DNA of 64,000 nt from Paralichthys olivaceus (lineage: Eukaryota; Chordata; Actinopteri; Pleuronectiformes; Paralichthyidae): positions 12,277,001 through 12,341,000 of the forward strand of contig NC_091111.1 of NCBI RefSeq assembly GCF_024713975.1, read 5' to 3'. The stretch's first letter is position 1. Each line of letters opens with the position of its first letter. Shown here one piece after another: positions 1 through 12,299 of this stretch. The translations under genes were made by a program, and so were the position numbers. Under the pieces are notes generated by a model. It saw only the letters and a program-made list of their open reading frames with translations. It was not told the origin of the DNA and ran no database searches.

Positions 1-1094
1 GTTGACTGATCATCACTTCAGCGCTGCGCGTACTTTTCTGCGTCCCCCTCCTTTTTGCGTCTCCATTTATCTGTGTGATACGCGGTTACAGGAAGCCTCC
101 CTTTCCTACTAATACTTCCACTGAAATTTCCAATGAGCCAAGTAGATACAGACATCTTAGCGGAAATACTCCCCGGACCCGTTTGTGATTCTCTTTACCC
201 CATTTAGAGCCATTGCGCGTTTTACGCCCCTCTGGGGAATTGAAACCCAACTCCGCAGCGTTTAATGAAGATTCTTTGAAAATCTTAAAGCATCATCAGT
301 ATAATTATAACTCCACAGTTTTCTGGTCAGAGCCTCCGACTGCACAACATAGTTGAGGTTTTTCTTCTCACTGGAGATTAGTCCTGCACTAGTCTACTGT
401 GGTTAGTACAGCTTTCTTTAAGTCAGATCGTGCAATTGGCTCCCTTGCCCCCTGGCCCCCTCCCTCAAATTATGCTGATTTATGGGGCTTTAGTTGACTT
501 TACTGTGAAAGTAGAAGCAACCCTGTGTTTTAGATTTATGAGCAATAAAAGCTAAGGCAGCCCTTAAACTTATAATTTAATTGCAGCAAAGACCCCCACA
601 AAAGTTTCGTTTCTTTGTTAATGAATTTTTCTCACTTTTTCTTTTCACCTTTATCTGATCGTTACATATTCTTTCTTGTAATGACTTGGCTTTTCATTAC
701 ATGGCTGAACATCCTGACTTTTGTGACCGAGCGTGAAGTAGAAACCTTGGTGCTGAAAGGACAGCGCGCACTGTCACCCACCTCACCTCTGACGCGCCAG
801 ATCCTTTCAGCCTATACAACATGTTCCAGTACAATGATGGACAGATTTACTTTACTGATCAGTTCTGTTAAAAAAAAAGAAGAGTAAAGTAAAGGATGCT
901 TTGTTTTTTCTGGCGTTTCACAGCAGGAGGAGTTATTTCTCTTTCAGAAGAGGATGTGTCTAACTTTTGATCCAGTGACACTGTAAAAAAAAGCATGCAC
1001 GGTGAAAGTGCCTTTAGGTTGTTAGCAGTTTTGGATGTTTGACCGGTGGAGTTTTTACGCACGGTCGGATTGGTCGGTTTGCGGAGCAGGTATG

Positions 1095-1140
1095 TGGAGA
1101 GAGAGAGAGAGAGAGATAGAGAGAGAAGAGAGGAGGAGGA
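1095..1140. repeat. (GA)n microsatellite
   Basis: A run of GA dinucleotides with a few interruptions, directly downstream of a CpG-containing segment. The short ORFs on both strands here are products of the repeat. Confidence 0.9.
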
Positions 1141-2209
1141 TGGATGAGTGGAGACAAGCCCTTGACATTTATTTTTACGACAGGCGTCCACACTAATAAG
1201 TGTGTTACAGGGAGAGACATCTGGAGCAGAGGCTGAACTTGCAAGTGTAAGGTCATCATTGTCACCAATATTAGCGCTGTATACCGAACTCCATTATCTA
1301 TTAACAGTTGTACAACTTTTAAAAGCATAATTAGAAATGCATTTAACCCTCCTAGACCTTGGCATACGGATCTCACTCTGAAAAAATACATTTTATTTAT
1401 TGTTTTGCTGAATCCAAACAGCAAATATTCTACCATGCATTGATTATAATATCAGAGGGAATGGACACTATTTGACTCAGTATTGAAAAGCAGTATCAGC
1501 AGGGGGCGTCATTCTGCAATGACTGCACATTAAAAGCATGTTAGGATGCTGCTCTTTGAGGTCATAAAACAGGGCTCCTGTCTGTCCATAGAGTTAATAA
1601 CAAAAATAAAAAAAGAGTTTAGCAGGCTGCCGGGCATTTCCCTGTCATGCCCGCTTCCTCTGGAACAACCTCCCTGGTCACATCAGCCTATCTCACTGCA
1701 TTAAATCAAACTTAAATCACATCTTTATGTCTTAACTTTCAGTTAGGAGCTTATTCTTTCACTATTCCAGCCTGGTACCTGTTACTATTCTAATTTTAAG
1801 TTTCAGTGAATGTTATCCTGTGGACGTGGTTCCCGTAAACTGATAACTGATGACCGCAGCTTCTCACTAACTCACTCTGTCCCCTTAAGCACATGAGTGT
1901 CCTCCTTGTCTCTCCCCCTCTCTCATCTTGGTGTTTGTTTTGTTCCCCTCGACATGTGAATGATGGGTTTTGTCTGTCCTCCCTCATGGGGCCCACAGTG
2001 GAGAGGTGGCCATGTGGCTCAGGCCCGTGGTGGCACGTGGAAGCTGCTTGCTGTACGCCCAGACTGCATTCTTCTTTCATGTATGCAAGCTATAATATTT
2101 TATCCCAATTGTGCATCCGTAAATCTACTCTAGCATCGATTGCATTTCTGCCTGCATTGGAAGAGGGATCCCTCCTCTGGTTTCTCTCCGATTCAAGTTA
2201 TTCTTTGAA

Positions 2210-2332
2210 GGAGTTTTGAATTGTCTCATTCAAGGGTCAAGGACAAGAGGAGGTTGTAATGTCTCACTGATTTGTAAGCCCTGCAGGATTACTTGTGATG
2301 GCCTATATAAATAAAATTTGTCTTGACTTGAT
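2210..2332 (+). repeat. Probable LINE 3' tail fragment
   Basis: The sequence ends in a 'gcctatataaataaaattt' stretch followed by a TTGACTTG tail. This resembles the 3' ends of fish LINE or LINE-derived repeats. Only the tail is recognisable. Family assignment is from memory and tentative. Confidence 0.35.
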
Positions 2333-3092
2333 GTTGGTCCACAATATTAAATAACATTTTGTTTTGATTTCACTCTTGAAATATTTCCATATAGATAGAA
2401 AAAGAATGTTCCAAAAGGAACCAACATCAATTTAGATCACAAAATGTAGTGAAGGGGCCGAGTCTGTTGTGATCATCAGACTGGGTCACATGGGTTCTTT
2501 GAACTCATTCTACAGCAGATGTTTAATGTTAAAGGTGAAAGAAAAAATGAAAATTATGCAGCATTGATTTTGTTAAAAGGCGATTATGGCAGAAATGATG
2601 ACATTACGAGCGTATAACCCTGTTTAACCCAGCTCCTATTCTCATGCAGTTGTATGACCTAAGTCAATGAGTCATGTTCATATGATTTCAAATAAACCAC
2701 ATGTGGTAAACCTCACAGATACGGTGCGGTGGCCACTTCTGTTGACACACCGATTGCCTCATCCTTCCTTTCCTCCTGAAATCTTGCTGATAATTTCCTT
2801 CTGAAAGACACTCTGATTAATTAAAAATTGGAGGATATGGCCGCCTTCCTGTGAACGTGCCTCTCTCTTTCTGAGCTTCTCGTTCAAAGTTGAAAATTTC
2901 ACTTCCTCAAGGTCTTACACAAGTGTGTGGGGGTCATCTGATGTTGGCCAGAGAAAAAAAAACAATTTCACTTCTTTAATCGCAGATATTGAAAATACTT
3001 CAATTTGCGACATCACATAAACTGACAACATTTTTGAAAATAGAACTGATAAAATTCTGGGGTGCACACAACACTGAGAGGACTGGGTAAGA

Positions 3093-3276
3093 TTAAAGGG
3101 ATAGCTCACTGAAAAATGAAAATTCACTCATTATCTACTCACCGCTATGCCGATGGAGGGGTGGAGAAGTGTTAAAGCCACGGAACACTTGGGTTTTGTG
3201 ATCTCAAACACTTCACCCACCCCTCCATCGGTAGACAATGAGTGAATTTTAGTTTCTTGGTGAACTATCCCTTTAA
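3093..3276. mobile_element. TTAA-flanked MITE (piggyBac-like termini)
   Basis: A 184-bp element bounded by TTAA on both sides. The left end reads TTAAAGGGATAGCTCACTGA and the right end is its near-perfect inverted copy (TGGTGAACTATCCCTTTAA). A second internal inverted block (ATTCACTCATT ... AATGAGTGAAT) makes the whole element foldable. There is no coding capacity. The TTAA duplication and terminal AGGGATAG(T/C)TCAC motif are typical of an abundant teleost non-autonomous DNA transposon family. Confidence 0.8.
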
Positions 3277-6200
3277 AGGCTAAAAGCAAAGCTTAAAAGG
3301 ATTCTCTTCATTTTCTTTCTATTTTTTTACATACAGGAATGAAATGTAGTACCAACCACATTTTCTGTAAGTCCTACACAAAAAAATCACTGTCCTGCTG
3401 CCGATATCCAAGCAAGACTTTGCATCCATGTGTTTCTGGTTAAAGAAAATACAAACACGGGTTGTAGCCAATTCAAAGGTTTGTTCACTGACTTGTGTTT
3501 GACTTGTGTTTTGTGAAATGTCCTCGTAGCTTTTAAAATGTTGCTTTCTATGAAATATCATTGTGCTTTGTTGAACTTGTACTAATGTTGTGTGCCCGTT
3601 CCAAATGCGCCTTTTGGTGTTTGCCATTATTACAAAACGAAAATGGGGGTAATGGGTTCACAGGAGCTTTTCTATATATCTTCTCAGTCAACACTGCAAT
3701 TACTACAGTCCTCAGAAAACCCACCCGCCAAGTTTGAAGTCAATAAGATGAGCGGTTCCTGGTAATCGAAGACCTCTCGATTTATTAGGAGGATGTTGAG
3801 TTTTGTGAAATCCCGTGTTTTGTTTCTCAGTGCCACCGTATAAATATATCCTGACTGCTCTATATCCCTTTTCCCTTCATCTCTCTCTTTCTTGCTCTCT
3901 CTCCTTTCAGCCAGTCAGTGGTTATCTCACTATATCTTGAACACAGTGCAAACTGTGGATTGAGTAAGTCAGAACATCTGGACGTTTTAGCCACACATCA
4001 AAAAGCACAGTTTATAGCTGGATTTAGCTGTTTTGGAGAGCTATGATCTGTTATCACGCTGTTGCAGAAAACAGTACGAGTTTGACAGCTTAATAAATCT
4101 TCCTTGTTGAGATTACTCATTGCCTTCACCAATTACGTTGTGTGATGATGATGATGGAGCGTTGAGGCTCAGTCACTGAAGGGAGGCTTGGTTTTCTCTC
4201 CTGCAGTGATAATTAGGGGAGCAACACATGTCCAGCATCACCAGGTTCTCCCTGACAGAGCTATGTGTTGTACATGTGGTCAGAGTGTTGCAAGTCAAAT
4301 CTGCAGGAGTTATTTGTACCTCATGTCCTGCCTTCAGCATGCTCCACACTCATAGCTCGGACCTTTAATGTGTCAAGTCACAGAAACTAGTTTATCTGCC
4401 AGTTTGAGAGAGATTTAATGTAACATGGAACAAATTATTAAAAGCCTAATTCTACCAAACAAGTGTTTTCAGTTACTTGTGGCTGATCAGTTCTTAATCC
4501 CTGTCTGTGCTGGAATGTACATGCTGTGCTTAACTGACAGCTCCCAGAGAGATGTGTGGGATGGAAGTAAGAGCTCCAGTCAGAGTCACATAGGAAGTAC
4601 TTTTGACCATCTTTAAATTTGACCTCTTTTATTATCGTCTGCCATGTTACAATGGCTAATGTCCACATTAAACCAAAGTTGCTCTAAAAATGAGGTCTCA
4701 TTGTTTGTTTTTCTCCTAGGGTGATGGATTTCGTCATACAGTCGTCTGCTCCCAGCGCAACTCATTCTCCCAAACCCTTTACTTCAGTATTAATGTGCTC
4801 CAGAATACTAAAAAACAATGGTTCGCTTTTACCATACAGTTGTTTGGTGACTAGACAATGTGTGTAACCTTTTTCCAGCATAAACGCTGACCTTATCAGG
4901 ACCAGACCTCAAAGAGGAAAGTTCAGGGATGTGAATTGTGTTGAGGTTAAGCATGAATTTGTCATGGTTGAGGGTAAGGTTTTGGTTAGGCAGTCCACAA
5001 TCTATTCTATAGATCAAAAATAACTCATTAACATATCATAGGAATTAAATCATCATGACTCTGATGTGAACTAACACAATTACGTCATATTGTGTAGTAA
5101 AACATTAATGTCTGCAATCAATAAAAAGAGACACAATGTATTCAGATTTTGTCATTTGTCATTATATGGTACAAATAATGACATGATGATGTCATCACGA
5201 AATGGCATATATGAATGTTAGCATTGCCTGATATCGCCTCTATGATACTTTTCATTTTTAAATACAAACATGTTTTTATGAGCAAAACTTTTCCCAGTTT
5301 TCATGTGAGAACAATAGAATCAAACCTCACATACCTGAGGGGAAAGTGGAACGCTGCTTGCTAACATGGAGGCTAACCCCGGCGTTGGCCATGTTGGTTT
5401 TTGTCTTGTCACGCAACTGTATGGTTTACAGGAAATTTGAGAGTACCCATAGAAATAAGGTGAACCCAATAAATTTAACATGCTTCCATTTTTTGATTGC
5501 AATTTAATAGGAGATCAATACTGTATCATCCTCTTTATTCCCTCCTGATTAGAAAGAATACATCAATGAAGAGGAATTTCCTCCGTGTGAGATACACATG
5601 TTCATTATTAGAGTTTGGAGTCTAGGAAGCTGATATGAGAGTACATGAAAGTAAAATGTTGTATGACACTTTGTGTCGGGAGATCAGTCTTCTCTGCTGT
5701 GTTTCTGTGGTTGAGTGTTTGCGGTGACTGATCAGCACCACTGGTGAAATCTCCGTCTGCCTGCCAACCTTGCACTCCTTACTTTCAGCAAATATGAAAA
5801 CACGCTCTGTGCTGTCTGCAGGGTACTTTAGGTCAAGTCCTACATAATCAGGGATGGAGGCACGCAAGTCATGTCAAAACACACACACATTACAATCCAC
5901 AGGGCTGACTGTAACATGACCGCTGAATTTCTAAGTGCATCGCGGGAACTGTTACTTCCTCTGCATCATAATGAAGGACACATTTGCAGTGAGTGTAACA
6001 TAGATGTGCACGGTGCAGAAGCTGCAGAGACCTTTGGCTCAGATTTGTCATAAGAAGGGAAAGACCTCCCTTTTGATTCATCGTTTTTATTGCCTGCTGA
6101 CGAAGAGGTGGAGGATGGGGGTGCTTCTGCTGGCAGAGGTGGTCAGTGCCACCTGCTGTGAGGACAATACAGTTCTGTTGCAGCCAGGCATCATTGTACA

Positions 6201-8640
6201 GAAACAGGACAGATGGTCTTGTTCGTCAATGTGATTAATATTTGAAGTAATATCACCTTCTGTTCAGCTTTTCATTGTTACAAACGGAAGGAAAAAACCT
6301 GAATAAATAAGTCACGAGACATAAGGGAAATGATAAAACATTACATTTGGAGACACAAAAGATTCAAGTGGCTTTATGCGGCATTTTCGCAACAGACATT
6401 TTGATTTGTGAGGCCAGGAGAAGAATAGGTGTGAATAATAAAATGTATGATAGTTTCATTCCATTGCAGTGGCCAGGAAGCACTGCCACTTCTTGACTTC
6501 AGTTAAATGCAGCCACCACTAATGTTATTAAGTACGACTGTGCTCTTCCGGCAACTGCAGGCTTATTAATGGGGCATTGATTGCAGGGGTTTCCATCACA
6601 CAGTCTGCTCATCTGGTTAGTGTTAGAAACGGTGCATGGGACTCTAAAGTGCCCAAAGTCAACTGAGATGGGCTCCAGATAGGAGGTGAGATTTCCTCCA
6701 AATGTCAGAGATGCCTTCTGTTACCAAAGTCAGAATAGAAATAAGAATTAATATTTCAACTAAAAAGGAAGTTGCAAATAGACTCTTTGGGCCAATGGAA
6801 CAGAGATTTAAGCGCCTCAAGTTTTTTTATTCAATGAAAGTGTTTGCAATTTGTTTGGAAGAAGGAGGTAATCCAGCATTTATCAGACAGTCTTGTTGAG
6901 ACTTATTTTTCCAACCAAGATAGTGGGAGAAATTTGAATAATATCACTGGGTGGCTGCAGTGATTAATGTGATAATGATGTAACTGTTGAACTGATTTTA
7001 TTTACTTTCAGATAGTTCAGAGACATAGAATGATGATTCAATTGTCTCAAGTCACTCATTTGAATCAAGTAAAACTATTTTCACAGTGGTTCATGCTTCA
7101 GAGTTTCATTGAACACCAGCCTTCTAAGCAGCAAACATTTTTCTGTTTATAAGAGCAGAACATTCGACCGGCTTTTGTTTCACATCCTGGTTCATGATCA
7201 TTTGATTTGAAGCTATCAGACGGTATGGAGTTGTTAAAATTGGCAGTCTTTCAAATAGTGCAGTGGTTGTCAGACCAACAATCGATCACGTTAAAACTGG
7301 GCGTAGTATCGTTAAAATAGATCAAACCGCGGGGCAGTTCGACCCCGGGGCAGCAGAGGGAGCGATGAAAAAGACAATTAGCAATGTAGGATTTGGAGTG
7401 TGCAATGGAGGCTTGCAGTGAGGAGACAGTGCCACTGCCCTAGGAGGTATCAGTCCAAATGACTTGATTTGACTACAGCTGGGAGAAGGTTGCCGGTGTA
7501 TCCTGCAGGCAGAAGAGGGACGTCCTGCAGGACAAATGAAATGTAATGTAATTTAATGCAGGAGTAGGATTTCATAAATATGCTACAAACAACCTGGACT
7601 GTTTAAGCCATGGCAGGCAAACTTTAAATCTGAGCGCCTGATAGCTAGAATCTTTTTGCTTTAACAAAAGGTATAGATAAACAGAATATTCACATTCACT
7701 CAGTTTGGCATTGTCCAACTAAGCCATTAGCTATTGGCAATATTATTCAGGTTTTAAGTTCATTCTTTGAGTATGTCTTTGGAATATGTGTCTCAATTTT
7801 TTTTTTTTATGAGTTTGTGACACATGGCATCTTTCCTGTCTATGTCAGCGCGACAGTAGTGCTGAGTTTGAATTAGTGGAATGCCACTAGTGATTCAGAA
7901 TCATATGCTGATCCCGTCAGCCAACTGTTGCAAGGGTAGAAATGCATGCTTAGAATAAAAGCCCTTAATGGACGAAAGGAGAAACATACCAACATTTATA
8001 TGTTATGCGTTTATATGAAAGACGTGGATATCAACATCTGATAGGCACAAATATCAATATGTGTTAAAAAGGGCGTTGCCATAGCCCGCACGTCATGGGG
8101 GTATTTTATATTAATAGGAGTATGCAGAGCTGCATACAAATGGGAGCATTAGTGGAATATTCATTTTCATTAGCCATGAAAACAGCACCAGTAAGAATAT
8201 TGTCATTTTGGATTAAGGGCAAAATCCAGAAGTGCATGAAAACACAGAGAGTGGTATCATCGATCATTTTATTTAGAAATGACAAGTGTATATAGAGTGT
8301 GACAATTCAGTACTACACTGACATCAATGAGATCAGAACACAAAATGATGTGTTCAAATGTGGTCTGATGAATGTAAATGTGAGCCCAGATTAAGCTCAC
8401 ACTATGTATTGATGTAACTCAAAGCAAGAAAATTCCCCCCATTTCAGATACACCTATGTGACAAATTGTTTCAGGAGGTATCACAAACAGGGAAATGTTC
8501 CTCTCGTACTTACTCTCTCTCTCTAATCTCAAATCCAAATAAGCTTGTGTGTTCAGGTTCCGATATTAACAAAAGCTACATTACATATCAATTAGTTTTA
8601 CACAAGAAAACAAATCTCTTTTATTCTCAAATCCCTCTCA

Positions 8641-8641
<1 letters not shown>
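3277..8641. other. Intergenic DNA, nothing recognised
   Basis: Only short ORFs with no family resemblance and no usable splice pairs. A somewhat GC-richer block at 7320-7560 stands out from the AT-rich background but shows no coding signal. Confidence 0.5.

Positions 8642-8675
<34 letters not shown>
8642..8675. repeat. (CA)n microsatellite
   Basis: An uninterrupted run of about 17 CA units. The HTHTHT-type peptide in one frame is an artefact of the repeat. Confidence 0.95.
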
Positions 8676-8677
<2 letters not shown>

Positions 8678-9348
8678 AAACCCACCCTTTTAAGTTTCCC
8701 CACACTAATAGTATTAAAGGATGTTGAGTCATTTGGGTTCAGTCATGTGTGTTAGCTTAATGACTCACTAGAATTCAAAGCTCGCTCTTCTGCATTAGTT
8801 ACATGGAGTCCACATAAAAGGACGAAGGAGCTTGTTGGTGATGTCTTCACATCTGCTGCGTTAAAAATGAATGTGTCAGAAGTAAATATACAGAACATGC
8901 CTAATTACATCTATCTTCCTACCTAACTACCCACCCGCCCATCCATTACATAACATTTTTATTCGTGCAAATATATGGCTGTGCAAAAACTATCATATTA
9001 ATCATGACACTTAAATACACTGTGCAATTCTATTATTGTTTTATTCATTTTTTTTCTTCATATAATTTATATTATACTAATGAAACTTCAATACTATCAA
9101 TCCAAATCAATCATTTAAAACTGCTATACTCTTTCCACCCTTTTTTTTTTTTTTACTTCTTTTTTATAAAGAACTATATTTTATGCTTCGTCTTCTTCTT
9201 TAATATGTTATTATATAACTTCTAATTTGTATATATTTTCCTTAGTAAATCTTTATGGATGGCATGATCTGATTAGAAGATGGCATTTTTCATAATTTTG
9301 TTTTGCTTGCGCAATTATGATAAAGATCTTGAATTGTGAAGGAGTGTT

Positions 9349-9474
9349 TTAAAGGTCCAGTGTTTAAGATTTAGGTGAAAGTAAACACCACAACCACAGG
9401 TTTTTTTGGAAGGTGGTTTGGAAGGGGAGGGTAAGGTGAGGGGTGTTCAGCTGCAACATGCACTGTACCTTTAA
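9349..9474. mobile_element. TTAA-flanked dispersed repeat, copy 1
   Basis: A 126-bp element starting TTAAAGGTCCAGTGT and ending GCACTGTACCTTTAA, so the ends are inverted repeats flanked by TTAA. Its inner text ('gtaagatttaggtgaaa'-like, 'gtgaggggtgttcagctgcaa') recurs at 56530-56800, which proves it is a dispersed family. This copy lacks the middle part seen in the other. It is non-coding, with piggyBac-like target-site preference. Confidence 0.75.
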
Positions 9475-10187
9475 AGTGAATTGATCAAATATTCAACATG
9501 TCTTATTTCAAACACAATATTTACCAAATCATGAATAGCCTTTTCTAAATGATCATGCAACTCACAACTTCTTGAATCTTGACATCTTAAACTGAAGAGC
9601 AATACACCTTTAATGTCATATTCCTATAATGGTTAGTCTGCTTCTATATGAGATTGTTGCAGATTGTTGTTTCTCCTTCTTGTCTGCAACAGCTTTAAGC
9701 TCAGCTGAACATGTGTTTTTGTGGAAGTTGATTTCTTTTGTCAGTCTTTCATCCAAGCGTCTTTGTTCTAGTCAATGTCCTATTCACTTGCAGTTTTCTC
9801 AACAGTTTTCTGCAGATGATTTCTGTTTCTCCTATACAGCCTCCCATCTGGTGTGTGAACCACACAAGATTGAAATTGTTCTTGTGTTTCCGAACTCTTC
9901 TTCAGACAACCTCCTTGTTTGACTTTCTAAGTAGAGTTTTCCCCAACTGGACAATCAATTGTCCCATACTACCAGTAATGACTTGCCATACTCAGTGAAT
10001 TGTGGGGGGTCATATTATCGTGCTCTGATGTCTGTAATGTTCATTCTGCTTGACCCTTTCATTGGGATTTATCAGGACTAAGGAATTCCCAGCTCTCTGC
10101 AAAGTCTTTGAACTCAGCACAGGCATACTGTGGACCATTATTCAAGATGACAACACCAGGAATGCCATGTCTTTCATTGCAACTGTG

Positions 10188-10568
10188 CAGAGGTGTAAAG
10201 TAACGAAGTACAAATACTTTGTCACTGTACTTTAGTAGATTTTTCAGGTATCTGTACTTTATCTGTACTATATTTATTTTCCTGATGACTTTTTACTTTT
10301 ACACGCTACATTTGAACACGTTCTACTCCGTACATTCTCAAAACTGGATCTTTAGTTGTTTTTACTCTTTTACACATGGAGCACCTCTCGCTCACTCGCT
10401 CGCCCCCTGCCCCTGGGGATGCACAGGCCCTGGTGGCATGTGTGCCGTCAGGGGGTGCAGCGGGAGACCCTAAGCATCCAGAGATTGGTCGGGCTGCGGT
10501 GGTTCACCGAGGTCGAGCAGCTGTATGTAATGAGCCTTCCTCAGGTTCACCTACAGAAACCTTGTTAT

Positions 10569-10602
<34 letters not shown>

Positions 10603-10846
10603 ATGTTGCTCCGCCAGGGTCGTGACCAACTCCATCGGGGCCGATCCGAGGGACTTAATCAACGTCAAAATGATCCTATTTTGTTTGCCTACAACTTTTT
10701 TCATTTTGCCGAGTTATCAGAAGAGGCATCGTGTATCATTAAAGTTAAAAAATTCAGAGCCTGTACTTTCTTACTTTTACTTGAGTAAAGGCGTTGAATC
10801 AGTACTTTTACTTAAGTAAAGAATGTGAGTACTTTTGCCATCTCTG
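10188..10846. mobile_element. hAT-type non-autonomous element nested in Ty3 relic
   Basis: A 659-bp element with an exact 8-bp target duplication CAACTGTG at 10,180-10,187 and 10,847-10,854. The termini are CAGAGGTG and CATCTCTG (inverted), matching the CAGxGxTG end consensus of hAT elements. Subterminal sequence is rich in AAGTAC/GTACTT motifs such as 'ctttacttaagtaaa', a pattern common in fish hAT-derived repeats. There is no transposase. The centre is GC-rich and contains antisense 18S rRNA sequence. Confidence 0.8.
10528..10661 (-). pseudogene. 18S rRNA 3'-end fragment (captured, degenerate)
   Basis: On the minus strand this matches the conserved 3' terminus of eukaryotic 18S rRNA. The plus strand carries 'cctcaggttcacctacagaa', then 'gacttttacttcctctagat', then 'ccgccagggtcgtgacc' and 'ggggccgatccgaggg', all with point changes from the canonical text. 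The adjoining GC-rich 10,380-10,527 may be ITS or other rDNA-linked sequence, but I cannot confirm this. It is a truncated pseudogene copy inside a hAT-type element, not a functional rRNA gene. Confidence 0.8.
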
Positions 10847-12299
10847 CAACTGTGACAATGCTGCTTGTGGTGTCTCTTAAGTTTCTCAGAACTTTGAGAA
10901 ATGCTTCACACATAGTAGAAACAGACTTCTTCCCACTTTCTCCCACGGTCTATCTAGTATTGGGTGTGAGAGTAATGTCTCTCTTGGATTTCTCTTCCTG
11001 TTTGACAATTGCCATGTGAGATGCCATTTTCTTGTGGTGTGAAGACATGTGTGACCAGTTCAGAATGTCTCTAGTTTTTCTTTGCACTAAACATTTCCTG
11101 AGTGTGACTCATTGATTTAGTATTTTTGCCTTTCTTTTCTTCGCTGATGTGGAACAATGAGATTTGCTACTTTGAACATCAGCCCAGAAGTGTGTGTGTT
11201 TTCATCCCTAAATGTCCAAAAGGACTGAGTATCTTTTGGGACTGCATTTCTTTCATTCAGCCATCCCCTTAATGTAATGTCTTTCAGTAGCTGCATTTCA
11301 AGATCCCCATCTGCTGTTGCTTTCCTGAACTTGTGCAGTTCCCCTCCTGTAATGGGAAGCTGAGGGTGTAATCATGCAGCAGATCTTCCTCCTGATCTTT
11401 GAAGAATGCTTGACTTAAAGCATCTGCAGTCTGCTTGGCCAATAGGGGACTTTAAGGCTGTATGTTTGCAGCCTAAGCAGAATCCTTTGCAGCCTTAAAT
11501 AAGCTTGAAGTAAAAGCTTTTTAAAGATACTCTCCATAGACTCTTTAGCCACAGACTGTCCATCCTGCACTATGATGGATTTTTCATTTTACACTCTGAC
11601 CAACCCCGACTTTGAAATCCAAGATGGCTGTGCTGTGTATCAACATAGGGAAAGCTGTAGTTTTTACTGTTTAATAGCACTACTGCCATTAAATTGTTTA
11701 TACACATAGTACTGTCTGTGGACTTGTTACTACGGCGTTGGTAAGAGTGCGAAATGCGTTATTGTGAACTGATTTTGCTAACAATGGCTTTCAGGACAAC
11801 GTAAACATAATTCCTGCATAACTGGAACACTATCAACTGGGGTTATTCAGGTGTGACATCATTCCTAGTGCCACGCTCCGAGGTGTAATGGAACACCACA
11901 GGTGTAATCATGTGTTAAATCTGTATGTGTTGCTGAACAACCGAGTCCAATGAATAGATCCTCGGTCTTCAAGGATGTCAATCTCCTTCCAAACATCAGG
12001 CATCTGCTTGATTAAGCGTTGTTCCAAACATGTGTCTCCACCCAGTGTAGCCTGGACATCTTGTTCTTTCAAGATTTAAACCTCAATGTTTTTGGCCCTT
12101 GTACTCATATATTAGGCAATGATGCCTAATTTTAAGGCCAAAGAAAGCAACACGTTTGCTTTGACTTGCCCTGAGTCTTCTTCTAAAATCAAGTGCCTGA
12201 GATTTTTTACTGACATTGCAGTCTGCACCTGTGTCCAGTTTAGAAGTCACATCTTTCTGTCTCAGATTCTGTTTCTGCAGATTCCATCACCATGAGGTG

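Larger units (their letters stand above)
1..3092. other. Gene-poor DNA, no coding exon recognised
   Basis: No open frame here resembles a known protein, and no set of phase-compatible splice sites links the short ORFs. The first 250 bases and 1020-1090 are richer in CpG than the surroundings. The segment ending at about 1088 is followed by GTATGT, so an untranslated 5' exon of a gene outside the window is conceivable but unsupported. The stretch 1630-1790, with its 'tggaacaacctccctg' motif, and the AATAAA-bearing tail near 2310-2332 look like worn fragments of dispersed fish repeats. Nothing else is visible. Confidence 0.5.

Noticed and set aside
1014-1436. 140-codon minus-strand ORF
   Set aside because: It crosses the (GA)n repeat (LSLSLS), has no homology and no splice context.
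10376-10570. Plus-strand ORFs in the GC-rich core at 10.4-10.6 kb
   Set aside because: They overlap captured rRNA-like sequence inside a hAT-type element and have no protein similarity.
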